NCBI GenBank assembly: GCA_016191845.1
Contig: JACPVF010000011.1
Span: 1-64,000 of the forward strand
DNA length: 64,000 bases
Reading direction: 5' to 3'
From: Chloroflexota bacterium
GTDB taxonomy: Bacteria > Chloroflexota > Anaerolineae > Anaerolineales > Villigracilaceae
The notes beneath the pieces were generated by a model. The model ran no database searches. It was not told the DNA's origin and saw only the letters and a list, made by a program, of their open reading frames with translations. The position numbers and the translations under genes were made by a program. Shown piece by piece: positions 23,757-31,662 of the stretch (position 1 is its first letter; each line of letters starts with the position of its first letter).

Positions 23757-25178
23757 TCATCCACCTTTAAGGGCCTGAATCCACTCTGAGCCGCGAGCCA
23801 ACAGGTCATCATGGTCGTCAGGCGCGGAAGCGTCATCCAAAAAAGCGCGGGTCTTTTCGCGCAGGACATGCCAGGCAGGCGGTTCGCCTTCGGCCTGCCA
23901 TTTCTCCATGGTCCAGCGCGGATAGACACGGCTGTTGTAATAACCCGTCTTGTAATGCTTGAGCGTGGACGGCGATGACAGGAAACTGCCGCCCGCCCCC
24001 ACTTTGGCGATCTCCTCCAGCGCCGCGGCGGGATCGTCCAACTGGAAACCGCTCGCAAAACGCCTGGCCTGATCGATGATCTCGTGGACGTGTACCACCG
24101 TACAGGGCGAGATCGACTTGGACCCGTGGCTGTCCCCGATAAAAGGGGCGAGTCCGCTCTGGGTGAGATTCAAGGCAAGCGTATTCATCCAGTAGGTGTC
24201 CGAGGCCACCAGGTCCATGCCCCAGCCCGTACCTGACCCTGAAGTGGAGCAATGCGGAATGCCGTAATGCGCCATCATCTCGGCGCAGGCCAGGCTGATC
24301 AACACGCTTTGCGGGTCATAGAAATTCAGCATCGATTTCATGTCGAAGTAGACAGGCAGCATGCCCAGCAGGATCGGCGCGCCCGGGCGGATGGTCTGCG
24401 AGATGACCAGGCCTGCCAGCAATTCCGCCAGCAACAGCGACAGAGTCCCAGCAGGGGTCAGCGGTGTGGACGCGCCCGCCATGCTGTAATTCGAGAAGAC
24501 GATCGGCAACCCGCGCGCGATGGCGGCTTCCATTTTATCGGTGGTACCTGCGTTCATCACCAACGGCGAAACAGGGTTGAAATACGGCAGGATGAACGGC
24601 TTGGCCCCCAGGTCGCCATGCAGCTTTTCGAACATGTCCAGCACAGGCGGGAAGTTGCTTTCGTCCGAGACCAGCAGCACCAGCGGTTTGGTCGTGTTCA
24701 CCAGCATCTCCAGGCTGCCGTAGAAATCGGACAATTCCTCGGGCACATCACGGACAATACCCACCGTGGAGATGACGTCGTACAGCGGCAGGCGCGAGCC
24801 GAGCCTCACCATATCCTGCATGTGGCGACGGGTGAACAATTCCAACTTATCGTGGACAGGTTCCTGATAGTACAAGGCTGTCACGCCCACCCCAAAACGC
24901 AAACGGTCCTCGCCCAATTGGAAGGCGGGATTCCCTCGACGGTCGTAGATGTCGATACGTTTCGGCGCGGACCCGAGGGCGGCTTCCGTCACTTCAGCGG
25001 GGATGCGCACGAGTCGGTCATCGACGCGGATTCCCCACTTGCGCTGGAGCAGGCCGCGGATCGAGTCAGAGTCCACGCGCACGCCCGTCTCCGCCAGGAT
25101 GCGCAGGGCATATCCATGCACTTGCTGGATTTGTTCTTCGGTCAGGAGGGTCAGGCGGGGTCGGGCGTGTTGGGTCAT
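23757..25178 (-). CDS. MttB-family (trimethylamine methyltransferase-like) protein without pyrrolysine
   Basis: About 473 residues from ATG 25178, spanning the whole MttB/COG5598 fold (TIM barrel of corrinoid-dependent methyltransferases). Family features include RILAETGVRVDS near the start, FGVGVTALYYQEP and the C-terminal YYNSRVYPRWTMEKW. No in-frame TAG interrupts the frame, so this belongs to the non-pyrrolysine members, some of which demethylate glycine betaine or other quaternary amines (MtgB and relatives). A corrinoid protein and reductive activator are not next to it. A stand-alone ligand-binding (RAM) protein gene lies upstream on the same strand but is separated by a terminator. 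Substrate unknown. Confidence 0.85.
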   Translation of the reverse strand: MTQHARPRLTLLTEEQIQQVHGYALRILAETGVRVDSDSIRGLLQRKWGIRVDDRLVRIPAEVTEAALGSAPKRIDIYDRRGNPAFQLGEDRLRFGVGVTALYYQEPVHDKLELFTRRHMQDMVRLGSRLPLYDVISTVGIVRDVPEELSDFYGSLEMLVNTTKPLVLLVSDESNFPPVLDMFEKLHGDLGAKPFILPYFNPVSPLVMNAGTTDKMEAAIARGLPIVFSNYSMAGASTPLTPAGTLSLLLAELLAGLVISQTIRPGAPILLGMLPVYFDMKSMLNFYDPQSVLISLACAEMMAHYGIPHCSTSGSGTGWGMDLVASDTYWMNTLALNLTQSGLAPFIGDSHGSKSISPCTVVHVHEIIDQARRFASGFQLDDPAAALEEIAKVGAGGSFLSSPSTLKHYKTGYYNSRVYPRWTMEKWQAEGEPPAWHVLREKTRAFLDDASAPDDHDDLLARGSEWIQALKGG

Positions 25179-25205
25179 AGGGATTCCGTTCAAGATGGAG
25201 TCAAA

Positions 25206-25238
25206 CGCAAAGAGAGCGGCCCTTGTGAGTCGCTCTCT
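25206..25238 (-). terminator. Hairpin terminator between the RAM-domain and MttB-like genes
   Basis: AGAGAGCG (25211-25218) / CGCTCTCT (25231-25238), 12-nt loop, followed on the minus strand by TTTGCGTTT. The T run is interrupted, so termination may be partial. Confidence 0.55.
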
Positions 25239-25253
25239 CGAAAGCGGATGAGG

Positions 25254-25484
25254 CTAAAGGTCCATCACCAGGCAGGTGAGGGTCTGCTCCACGCCCGTGA
25301 TCGGTTGGATGGACTTGGTCAACAAGGAGCCGATGCCGTTGATCTCGTTGTGCTCCACGACCGCCACCGCGTCATACGGACCGAAGGTCACGTCGGCGCT
25401 CTTGACGAAGGGCAGCTTGCGCAGCTCGGTTACCACCTGATTGAGTTCCCCCGCGCGAATCTTGATCAAAATGTACGCTTTCAT
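25254..25484 (-). CDS. Stand-alone Lrp/AsnC ligand-binding (RAM) domain protein
   Basis: 76 residues comprising only the alpha/beta RAM domain of Lrp/AsnC regulators (MKAYILIKIRAGELNQVVTE, VTFGPYDAVAVVE, GVEQTLTCLVM), with no helix-turn-helix. Such proteins bind amino acids or related small molecules and may oligomerise with full-length regulators or act as metabolic sensors. The start ATG 25484 has AAGGAG at good spacing. The MttB-like gene is downstream; a functional link is possible but unsupported beyond proximity. Confidence 0.88.
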   Translation of the reverse strand: MKAYILIKIRAGELNQVVTELRKLPFVKSADVTFGPYDAVAVVEHNEINGIGSLLTKSIQPITGVEQTLTCLVMDL

Positions 25485-25514
25485 CGGAGTCTCCTTTCGT
25501 AGGTCGTGGAAATA

Positions 25515-26531
25515 TCAAACGGATTTGCGCATCCCCAGCCAGGTTCCCAGCGCGGCAAAGGCCAGGGCTGCCACAATGATGACCAGAGCAGTGATATTCA
25601 GGCTGTTTTTTTTCTGCGTCAACGGCGCTGCAGGAGTCAGGGTGGCCGTGGCAGCACTCAGGGTCGGCGGGATGAGGAGGGTTGGCGTGACCGGCTGTGT
25701 CACCGTGACAGGTACGAGGGTGGCTGTCTCAGCCTGGGTTGGCGTGAGAGACGGGGCGGGCGTGGCACCCTTCATCACCAGCAATTTCTGCCCCACGTAC
25801 ACATCGTTGCTGCTCAGGTTGTTCAACTGCTTGATGGCATCGATCTTGGTATTGTAGGCAATGGCAATGCTCCATAGGGTTTGACCATAGGCCACCTCAT
25901 GATAGACATTGCCGCTTGCATCGGGCGTATTGAGCGTGACGGGCACCATGAACTGAGAGACGATGGGAGTACCCGGTGTGACGGGCGTCACCGTGGGTCC
26001 GCCCGGGGTCACCGTGGCGACCGAAACCAGGGTCCCGTCGGGCGTGCCCGCGTCAAGAACGTAGTAGTAGGTGCTACCCGACTTACTGACACCGCCACCC
26101 GCCTCGACCAGGCTGGCAGAGAGCATGGTGTTCAAGTGCAGAGAGTCGCCCTGCCAGGCAGCCACCGCCCCCGAGGGGGTCATGTTGTAACCGCTCTGCC
26201 AGTTCTCGGAGAAATACGTCCCCAGCGGATAGCCCGCCGCCGCGGCGCGGTCGCGGGGAGTCGTTCCGCCTGGGCCGGTGTGCCCCGAGGCGCCACCCGT
26301 CGCGGCCAGATAATCGGCCTGGGCCTGCGCGATCTGCATCAAAATGGAATTGGCCGAATAAGCCGCCAGCCCATTGGCGGCCCGCAAGGAGTTGACCGCT
26401 CCCACCAGGTCGTAACCGTTTTGCAGGACGGGTGCCTGGGCGGGTTGGGCCAATCCCGTCTGCGGCCACAGGCCGACCGCCAGAGCAAACAGGAAAGCCA
26501 GTGTAATCAGAAACAGGGGTTTTCGGGTCAT
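25515..26531 (-). CDS. Surface protein with CAP and LysM domains and C-terminal membrane anchor
   Basis: 338 residues: signal peptide (1-~28, ending GLAQ), CAP/SCP domain (~38-165: AVNSLRAANGLAAYSANSI, HTGPGG, YFSENWQSG, AAWQGDSLHLNTML), Pro/Thr linker, LysM domain (~215-262: YHEVAYGQTLWSIAIAYNTK), a second TP-rich linker, and a membrane helix (~312-332) with short basic tail. LysM binds peptidoglycan-type glycans; the role of bacterial CAP domains is uncertain. The start codon ATG 26531 lies only 7 nt after TATAAT (26539-26544, minus strand) and has no ribosome site, so the mRNA is probably leaderless. Confidence 0.87.
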   Translation of the reverse strand: MTRKPLFLITLAFLFALAVGLWPQTGLAQPAQAPVLQNGYDLVGAVNSLRAANGLAAYSANSILMQIAQAQADYLAATGGASGHTGPGGTTPRDRAAAAGYPLGTYFSENWQSGYNMTPSGAVAAWQGDSLHLNTMLSASLVEAGGGVSKSGSTYYYVLDAGTPDGTLVSVATVTPGGPTVTPVTPGTPIVSQFMVPVTLNTPDASGNVYHEVAYGQTLWSIAIAYNTKIDAIKQLNNLSSNDVYVGQKLLVMKGATPAPSLTPTQAETATLVPVTVTQPVTPTLLIPPTLSAATATLTPAAPLTQKKNSLNITALVIIVAALAFAALGTWLGMRKSV

Positions 26532-26550
26532 TAAAAAGATTATACCCGCG

Positions 26551-27108
26551 CTAGCCGCGCAATTTTCGAATCTCAGCGGGCGTTAATTCACGCCACTCGC
26601 CCACGTTGAGACCATCCAGCGTGAGCGGACCGATGGCCACGCGCACCAGGCGCAGGGTGAAGAGTCCCACCGCGGCGGTCATGTGGCGGACTTGACGTTT
26701 CTTGCCCTCGCGCAGCTTGATCTCCAGCCAGGCAGTCGGTCCGTGCGGGGTGACAGGTTTGGGACGCGGCGGCAGGTTTGGGTCCACGATCAGGCGGGCT
26801 TTGGCGGGACGGGTGAAATAGTCCTTGAGTTGGATTCCGCTTTCGAGGCGGGCCAGCTTCTCGGGCGTCGGGTCGCCTTCCACCAGCGCCCAGTAGGTTT
26901 TCTCGACGTGGTGTTGAGGATCGGTCATGCGCTTGATCAGGCCGCCGTCGTCAGTGAGCAGCAGCAGGCCTTCGCTGTCGCGGTCGAGCCGCCCCGCCGC
27001 GTAGACGTTCGGCACGGGGATGTAGTCCTTGAGCGTGGCATGGCCCGTGCCCTCGTCGGTGAATTGCGAAAGCACGTCATAAGGTTTATTGAAAAGGATC
27101 GTGGTCAT
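26551..27108 (-). CDS. rluE: 23S rRNA pseudouridine synthase, RluE type
   Basis: About 185 residues from ATG 27108. The RsuA/RluB/E/F catalytic motif is AAGRLDRDSEGLLLLTDDG with the catalytic Asp, followed by EKTYWALVEG, GKKRQVRHMTAAVG and LTLDGLNVGEWRELT. No S4 RNA-binding domain precedes it, as in E. coli RluE (U2457 in 23S rRNA); the exact target here is inferred from that likeness. The ATG overlaps the stop of the AhpD-like gene by 4 nt, so the two are cotranslated. Confidence 0.9.
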   Translation of the reverse strand: MTTILFNKPYDVLSQFTDEGTGHATLKDYIPVPNVYAAGRLDRDSEGLLLLTDDGGLIKRMTDPQHHVEKTYWALVEGDPTPEKLARLESGIQLKDYFTRPAKARLIVDPNLPPRPKPVTPHGPTAWLEIKLREGKKRQVRHMTAAVGLFTLRLVRVAIGPLTLDGLNVGEWRELTPAEIRKLRG

Positions 27109-27653
27109 GTGTCGCCGAAACCTGCGGGCGGGATGCCCAGCGCCTGGATCAGCCGCGCCCAATAGTTGACCTGCGCCGCCGTGGTAGCCAGGATGACAAA
27201 CTCACGTTCGTTAAAGGCAGTCTGTACCTGCTCGACGATCTCGGGATGGAACTTGAGCGGCGTCTGCGAAATCAGCCGCGCATACTGGATGGCCAACCGT
27301 TCACGGACCCCGAGGCTGGGCACCGTTTCAAGGGCCACCTCTCCCCTGACGGCGCGCGCCTCTTCATCTGTAATGCCATGCTGACGATGCTCATACGAGT
27401 TCATATCAATGCAAAATGGACAAGCCGCCGCATGCGAGGCTGCCATGCGGATGAGTTGCAACATGCGGCGGTCCATGCCTGGCTCGTCGTGGGCCACCAG
27501 CGACTCGAGCACCCCCGAGCCAATGGCCGCTTTGGGATACCAGGCCAGCAGACGCGCAGGCAGCATCACGCGCCCCGTGACACGTTCGGAGATCCAGATG
27601 CCAAAGCGCAAAAGAAGAGGAATACGTGGAGGTTGAGGGAGAAAGGCTTCCAT
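27105..27653 (-). CDS. AhpD-like / carboxymuconolactone decarboxylase-family protein
   Basis: 182 residues of all-helical AhpD-like fold. The redox motif is CPFC in MAASHAAACPFCIDMNSYEH, with the downstream His typical of the family's CxxC...H relay. Such proteins are peroxidase-associated disulfide reductases or general thiol reductants. The N-terminal ~45 residues, including a hydrophobic stretch, are extra to the core domain. It is followed, with 4-nt overlap, by rluE. No alkyl hydroperoxide reductase is nearby, so the partner is unknown. Confidence 0.83.
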   Translation of the reverse strand: MEAFLPQPPRIPLLLRFGIWISERVTGRVMLPARLLAWYPKAAIGSGVLESLVAHDEPGMDRRMLQLIRMAASHAAACPFCIDMNSYEHRQHGITDEEARAVRGEVALETVPSLGVRERLAIQYARLISQTPLKFHPEIVEQVQTAFNEREFVILATTAAQVNYWARLIQALGIPPAGFGDT

Positions 27654-27692
27654 AGGTCAGTAATCAGTGATCAGTTGTCAGAGTGTAGTGGT

Positions 27693-27698
27693 TATAAT
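27693..27698 (+). promoter_or_regulatory. -10 box 8 nt before the SpoU methyltransferase start
   Basis: TATAAT at 27693-27698 is followed after 8 nt by ATG 27707, with no ribosome site. The upstream 27658-27683 is made of short TCAGT(A/G)ATCAGT-type direct repeats. Confidence 0.5.
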
Positions 27699-27706
27699 CA
27701 TACTCG

Positions 27707-28336
27707 ATGAGCATTCAATCGTTCGAAATTCGTGTCTGCCAGAATCCTGAGTGCGGCTTGCGCTACCCGCTGACGGAGGGACATCCGTTCGGGGAGCGCT
27801 GTCCGTTGTGTTTGGGGGAGACGGTTCTTGTGTTAAAGAAAAAGATCGAACGCGAGAGCAATGAAGAAAGAGAGAGGAAAGATCGGCGCGAATTGGCCGT
27901 GTTGGTAGACAACGTGCGCTCGGCCTGGAACGTCGGCTCGATTTTGCGTACGTCGGATGGATTCGGCTTCAGCCATGTCTTCCTGTGCGGGATCACGCCC
28001 ACGCCCGAGCAGGCCGAAGTCCGCAAGACGGCGCTGGGCGCGGAGCAATTTGTAACCTGGTCTCACCATAAAGACGCAGTTAAGTTGGTGGAAAAATTAA
28101 AGCAGGAAGGCTGGCGGGTTTGGGCGTTGGAATTTGTCGAAGGGGCGGTGCCCATCCGCAGCGCGGAAGGCGATGAGCCTAAGATCGTGCTGATCGTTGG
28201 CAGCGAAGTGACGGGCGTGGACCCGGGCCTGCTGGCGTTGACCGACCAGATCGTCTATCTGCCCATGCACGGACAGAAGCGTTCATTCAATGTTGCGGTG
28301 GCCTTCGGGGCGGCGGCGTTCGCATTAAATCAATAG
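27707..28336 (+). CDS. SpoU/TrmH-family RNA 2'-O-methyltransferase with N-terminal zinc ribbon
   Basis: 209 residues. The N-terminal ~45 residues contain CQNPECGLRYP...CPLC, a likely zinc ribbon, joined by a charged helix to a SPOUT domain (~62-209). SPOUT motifs are clear: LVDNVRSAWNVGSILRTSDG (motif 1), IVLIVGSEVTGVDP (motif 2) and LPMHGQKRSFNVAVAFGAA (motif 3, the knot that binds SAM). It methylates a ribose 2'-OH in tRNA or rRNA; the target cannot be read from sequence. The zinc ribbon is not part of standard TrmH and may serve RNA recognition. The start lies 8 nt after a -10 box. Confidence 0.9.
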   Translation: MSIQSFEIRVCQNPECGLRYPLTEGHPFGERCPLCLGETVLVLKKKIERESNEERERKDRRELAVLVDNVRSAWNVGSILRTSDGFGFSHVFLCGITPTPEQAEVRKTALGAEQFVTWSHHKDAVKLVEKLKQEGWRVWALEFVEGAVPIRSAEGDEPKIVLIVGSEVTGVDPGLLALTDQIVYLPMHGQKRSFNVAVAFGAAAFALNQ

Positions 28337-28367
28337 GGCGGGAGAAATCTCCCGCCCTTCATTTTTT
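28336..28367 (+). terminator. Intrinsic terminator of the SpoU gene
   Basis: GGGCGGGAG (28336-28344) / CTCCCGCCC (28349-28357), followed by TTCATTTTTT. It overlaps the stop codon and separates this gene from the convergent SLH gene. Confidence 0.85.
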
Positions 28368-28369
28368 GA

Positions 28370-29176
28370 TTATCGAGATTTAACTTCACTCGGCCGAGAA
28401 TTCACACCCGTGAAATCCAGTTGCGGCGAGTCGTTGTTCGGCGGAGAGGCCAGGGTAACGCTCGGCGTCAGCACGAGGGTCGCGCGTCCCATGCTGAGAT
28501 TCGTCCCTGCGGTGGTCCAATTGGCAACCACTTCCAGGTTGACGATGGACTCAGCCATCAGGGGGATTGGGGTGAACGTGTAATACAGGCAGGCGGGGCC
28601 TGTGTACACCGTGTTATCCGAGAAAGCCGTAACAAAGGTGGTGGCAACACCCGAATGCTGCGTGTCCACATACGCGGCCAGGCTGGTCACGGTCACGTTA
28701 CCCACCGAGGGGTCAAAGCAGATCTCCACTCCCGAGAGTTTCAACTGCCGCCCGTAGAATGAGGTTGGCAGGGTGGGTGAAGCAACGACATACTGCTCGC
28801 CTGTCGCGGGAGAAGTAAAGACTTTCTTGGTATAACCATTGGCTGTTGACAAGGCTGCAGTGTTACTGAGCAACGGATTCCAATCAGCTGAATTCATCAC
28901 GATCTGGATGTTACCATTCGAGGGTGGCACGTCGGCCTGCCTGCTCATGAAGACCGCCATCTGGGCGCGGGTGACCAGCCCTTCAGGGTCATATTTTCCA
29001 CCCCCAACGCCCGTGGTAATGCCTTCATCCTTCATCCAACAGATGAAAACCTCAGCCCAATGACCGTTGGTGTCTGTGAAGCAGCCTGTGGTAGCCGAGG
29101 CCTGTCCCACAGCAAAAGCGGCCACGACCAGCGCCAGGGTCAACGCCCCAAATAGAAATACGGACTTGTGTTTCAT
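28370..29176 (-). CDS. Secreted protein with one S-layer homology domain
   Basis: 268 residues: signal peptide (1-~28, cleavage near ASA-TTG), one SLH domain (~32-80: CFTDTNGHWAEVFICWMKDEGITTG, KYDPEGLVTRAQMAVFMSR), then a ~180-residue beta-rich region of unknown type with strands such as RQLKLSGVEICFDP and SIVNLEVVANW. SLH domains attach proteins to cell-wall polymers; one copy is fewer than the usual three, so it may oligomerise. It has a strong ribosome site (AAAGGAGAAAAC ATG 29176). It lies 15 nt downstream of an antiporter gene on the same strand. Confidence 0.85.
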   Translation of the reverse strand: MKHKSVFLFGALTLALVVAAFAVGQASATTGCFTDTNGHWAEVFICWMKDEGITTGVGGGKYDPEGLVTRAQMAVFMSRQADVPPSNGNIQIVMNSADWNPLLSNTAALSTANGYTKKVFTSPATGEQYVVASPTLPTSFYGRQLKLSGVEICFDPSVGNVTVTSLAAYVDTQHSGVATTFVTAFSDNTVYTGPACLYYTFTPIPLMAESIVNLEVVANWTTAGTNLSMGRATLVLTPSVTLASPPNNDSPQLDFTGVNSRPSEVKSR

Positions 29177-29191
29177 GTTTTCTCCTTTCGA

Positions 29192-31153
29192 TTATCGGTC
29201 GAAATGTAGAATCACCAGGTTTCCGTCGAAAGCGGCTGCAATGCGTTCGGGCAGGTTGCCCACGCTGGAAATGAAACGCTTACGGGAGCCAAAACCTGGT
29301 ACGACATACAGGTCGTCGCTGCCCGTATGTTCCAATTCCCTTGGATTCAATTGCCCTTTGAGGATTTCCTTTTCCACGGGATGCTCATTGCCAACAGAAA
29401 CCAGCAGCGCCTCAATAGACTGCATATAGCTTGCGTCCGCCAGAATGTGCAAGGGGATATTCAAAGCACGGGCGATGGCCAGGTTGGCGTCCAACATGCG
29501 GCGCAGGACCACGGGCGGGATGATCCGCGACGGCAGGACAAACACCACGCGCCGCATCCCGTTCAACGACAGGGGGATACGTCCCACCATGACGGGCGTA
29601 TCGGATCCCCAAATGACTTCGTCCAACACGGTACCCAGCACAGATCTGGAGCGGGTGGCCCTACCCCGCCAGCCCATGAGGATGAGAGAAGCGCCGCGCT
29701 CCGCCGCTGTGTGCAGGATCCCTTCCGCGTGAGAACCAGCCAGGCGGGGAATCAACTCGATCTCAGCTTCAGGATCGTTCAGGATTTCGGGAATCCGCCC
29801 CAGCAACTCGCGATGCATGATGAAGCTGCTGTCCGTCGCATCCACCCCTTGCGCCACACTAACCGCCATGACATGGCCCCCTGATTCACGGGCAAGGAGC
29901 GAGCCCAACGCAACCAGGTTCTCCTGTGAACGTGGCTCGGTCACCGTGACCAGAATCCGCTTGAAGAGGGGCAGCGGCTTGTCGTCATCGGAACCAATTT
30001 GAAGTCCGGGCGCAAAGCGCTGCACCACCAACGGAGACGTGATCGAGGTCAGCAGGATCATCAGAATGGCAGCGTTGAACAGTTCAGGGGTGAACAATCC
30101 CGTCTCAAGACCGATGATCAGAGTGGGAATGGTTACAGCTGCCTGCGCATGCGAAAGCCCAAATACGGTCCAAAACTCGGCGTGGGAATATTTGTAAATA
30201 CGCCCCGTAATCCATGCCGCTACGAATTTGGACACATAAGCCACCACTGTCACGCCCAAGGCGATGAGCATGGTCTGTGGACTCTTGAGGAAGGACAGCG
30301 GGTCGGTGATGAGGCCGCTGTAGAGCAGGAAAACGGGGATGAAAAACGACTCGCCGATGAAAAGCACATGTCCCTTGACAGGGCTGTGGCGTGGGAGGAT
30401 GGAATTGATGGCCAACCCAGCCAGGAAGGCCCCCACCACCTCGTGTACACCAATCAATTCAGCGGTGAAAGCCGCAAGGAACAAAACCACGATGACAAAT
30501 TGAAATTCCACGGCGCGGCCACTCAGGCGCTGGAAGATGTATTTTCCCAGGCGCGGCAATCCAAAGATAACCGCCAGCGTGAACAGGCTCAACAGGATGA
30601 ACAGTTGTGCAAAATAGCCAAAGCTCAACCCGCCCGACTGCGCTCCCAACACCACGGCCAGGATGATGAACGCGCCGATGTCAGTCAACACGGTGGCACC
30701 TGCAGTAACGGCCACTGCTTCGTTACGAGTCACTCCAAGGCGGGTGAGGATCGGAAAAGCCAGCAGGGTGTGCGAGGCGAAGGCCGAGCCAAGCAGGATC
30801 ATGCCCAACCAGTCCAGACCAAGCAGATAGCCGAGGCCCATGCCCATCAATTGCGGCAGGCTGAACGTGATGAAACCGAACACCAGCGCACGCGTACGGA
30901 CCCGTATGAACTGGTTGACATCCACTTCGAGGCCCGCGCTGAACATCAAGTACACCAGGCCGATGGTAGCCAGGAACTCGATGCGGTCCCCTGCTTCGAT
31001 CAGATGAAATCCGTGCGGACCGATGAGCATGCCGCCGATGATGATACCGATCATGCCTGGCAAACGAAGCCGCTCGGAAAGGAGCGGCGTGACCAGGATA
31101 ATACTCATAATGAGCAGGAAGAAAGCAACAGGCTCGTTTAGGAATTCACTCAT
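29192..31153 (-). CDS. CPA2-type Na+/H+ or K+/H+ antiporter with C-terminal universal-stress-like domains
   Basis: 653 residues. About 12-13 membrane helices in the first ~390 residues form a Kef/CPA2 antiporter (LLSERLRLPGMIGIIIGGMLIGP at the start, LMFSAGLEVD, VTAGATVLTDIGAFI with the ion-binding Thr-Asp region, VGAFLAGLAIN). A cytoplasmic region follows with one clear USP-like alpha/beta fold (~400-540: FKRILVTVTEPRSQENLVALGSLLA, SLILMGWRGRATRSRSVLGTVLDEVIWGSDTPVMV) and a second, more degraded one to the C-terminus. USP domains can bind ATP or nucleotides and may gate transport. The transported ion is not determined. The SLH protein gene follows. Confidence 0.88.
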   Translation of the reverse strand: MSEFLNEPVAFFLLIMSIILVTPLLSERLRLPGMIGIIIGGMLIGPHGFHLIEAGDRIEFLATIGLVYLMFSAGLEVDVNQFIRVRTRALVFGFITFSLPQLMGMGLGYLLGLDWLGMILLGSAFASHTLLAFPILTRLGVTRNEAVAVTAGATVLTDIGAFIILAVVLGAQSGGLSFGYFAQLFILLSLFTLAVIFGLPRLGKYIFQRLSGRAVEFQFVIVVLFLAAFTAELIGVHEVVGAFLAGLAINSILPRHSPVKGHVLFIGESFFIPVFLLYSGLITDPLSFLKSPQTMLIALGVTVVAYVSKFVAAWITGRIYKYSHAEFWTVFGLSHAQAAVTIPTLIIGLETGLFTPELFNAAILMILLTSITSPLVVQRFAPGLQIGSDDDKPLPLFKRILVTVTEPRSQENLVALGSLLARESGGHVMAVSVAQGVDATDSSFIMHRELLGRIPEILNDPEAEIELIPRLAGSHAEGILHTAAERGASLILMGWRGRATRSRSVLGTVLDEVIWGSDTPVMVGRIPLSLNGMRRVVFVLPSRIIPPVVLRRMLDANLAIARALNIPLHILADASYMQSIEALLVSVGNEHPVEKEILKGQLNPRELEHTGSDDLYVVPGFGSRKRFISSVGNLPERIAAAFDGNLVILHFDR

Positions 31154-31257
31154 AAGGTCTCAACCAGGGGGTGGAGTTTTTTAACAGGTCTCTTGTTTTC
31201 AGGCAACAGGAATTATAATCGCTCCATCGTGATTATCTTCTTATATTGGAGGTAGCA

Positions 31258-31647
31258 ATGGCTGAGCGGAAACTGCAAGTAGCCAAGAACGGTATGTTCT
31301 CGGTCTCAAGCAGGGGGCCCAAGGTGGATTTGCACCTGGGGAAAAATGACTCCGCCAAATTCCACGTGATCGAAAAAGACATGCCCACAGAATTGCCCAC
31401 CGAGTGGAAAGGGGCAAAGATCAACTGGTTCACCTGTTTCGGTGTGCGCCATCGCAAGGATGACGGTGGGGACGGGGATTATGCCGATGTGGAGTATTTT
31501 GCCCATATGGATGAGCTGGCTGGCAAGACCTACGTGGCCTACTACGATGGCGCTCTCCACGAACTGGAACAACAAAGCCTGGGCGGCGGGAAGATGCGAC
31601 TCCGCATCCTCAAGGGTGACCCGCCAGTAGGAATGATCCCCCCCTAA
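31258..31647 (+). CDS. Conserved-looking small protein of unknown function
   Basis: 129 residues from ATG 31258, chosen for its strong ribosome site (GGAGGTAGCA-ATG); a TTG 12 nt upstream is less likely. A -10-like TATAAT lies at 31214-31219. The protein is soluble and polar, with several short Gly-containing turns (EWKGAKINWFTCFGVRHRKDDGG, YADVEYFAHMDELAGKTYVAYYDG) suggesting a beta-rich fold. No signal peptide, membrane helix or catalytic motif is recognised. It is convergent with the cyclase gene. Confidence 0.75.
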   Translation: MAERKLQVAKNGMFSVSSRGPKVDLHLGKNDSAKFHVIEKDMPTELPTEWKGAKINWFTCFGVRHRKDDGGDGDYADVEYFAHMDELAGKTYVAYYDGALHELEQQSLGGGKMRLRILKGDPPVGMIPP

Positions 31648-31662
31648 ACGCTCCGTGGAGCA

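Noticed and set aside
23757-25178. Pyrrolysine-containing trimethylamine methyltransferase
   Set aside because: The frame is full length without an internal amber codon, so it belongs to the non-pyrrolysine members.
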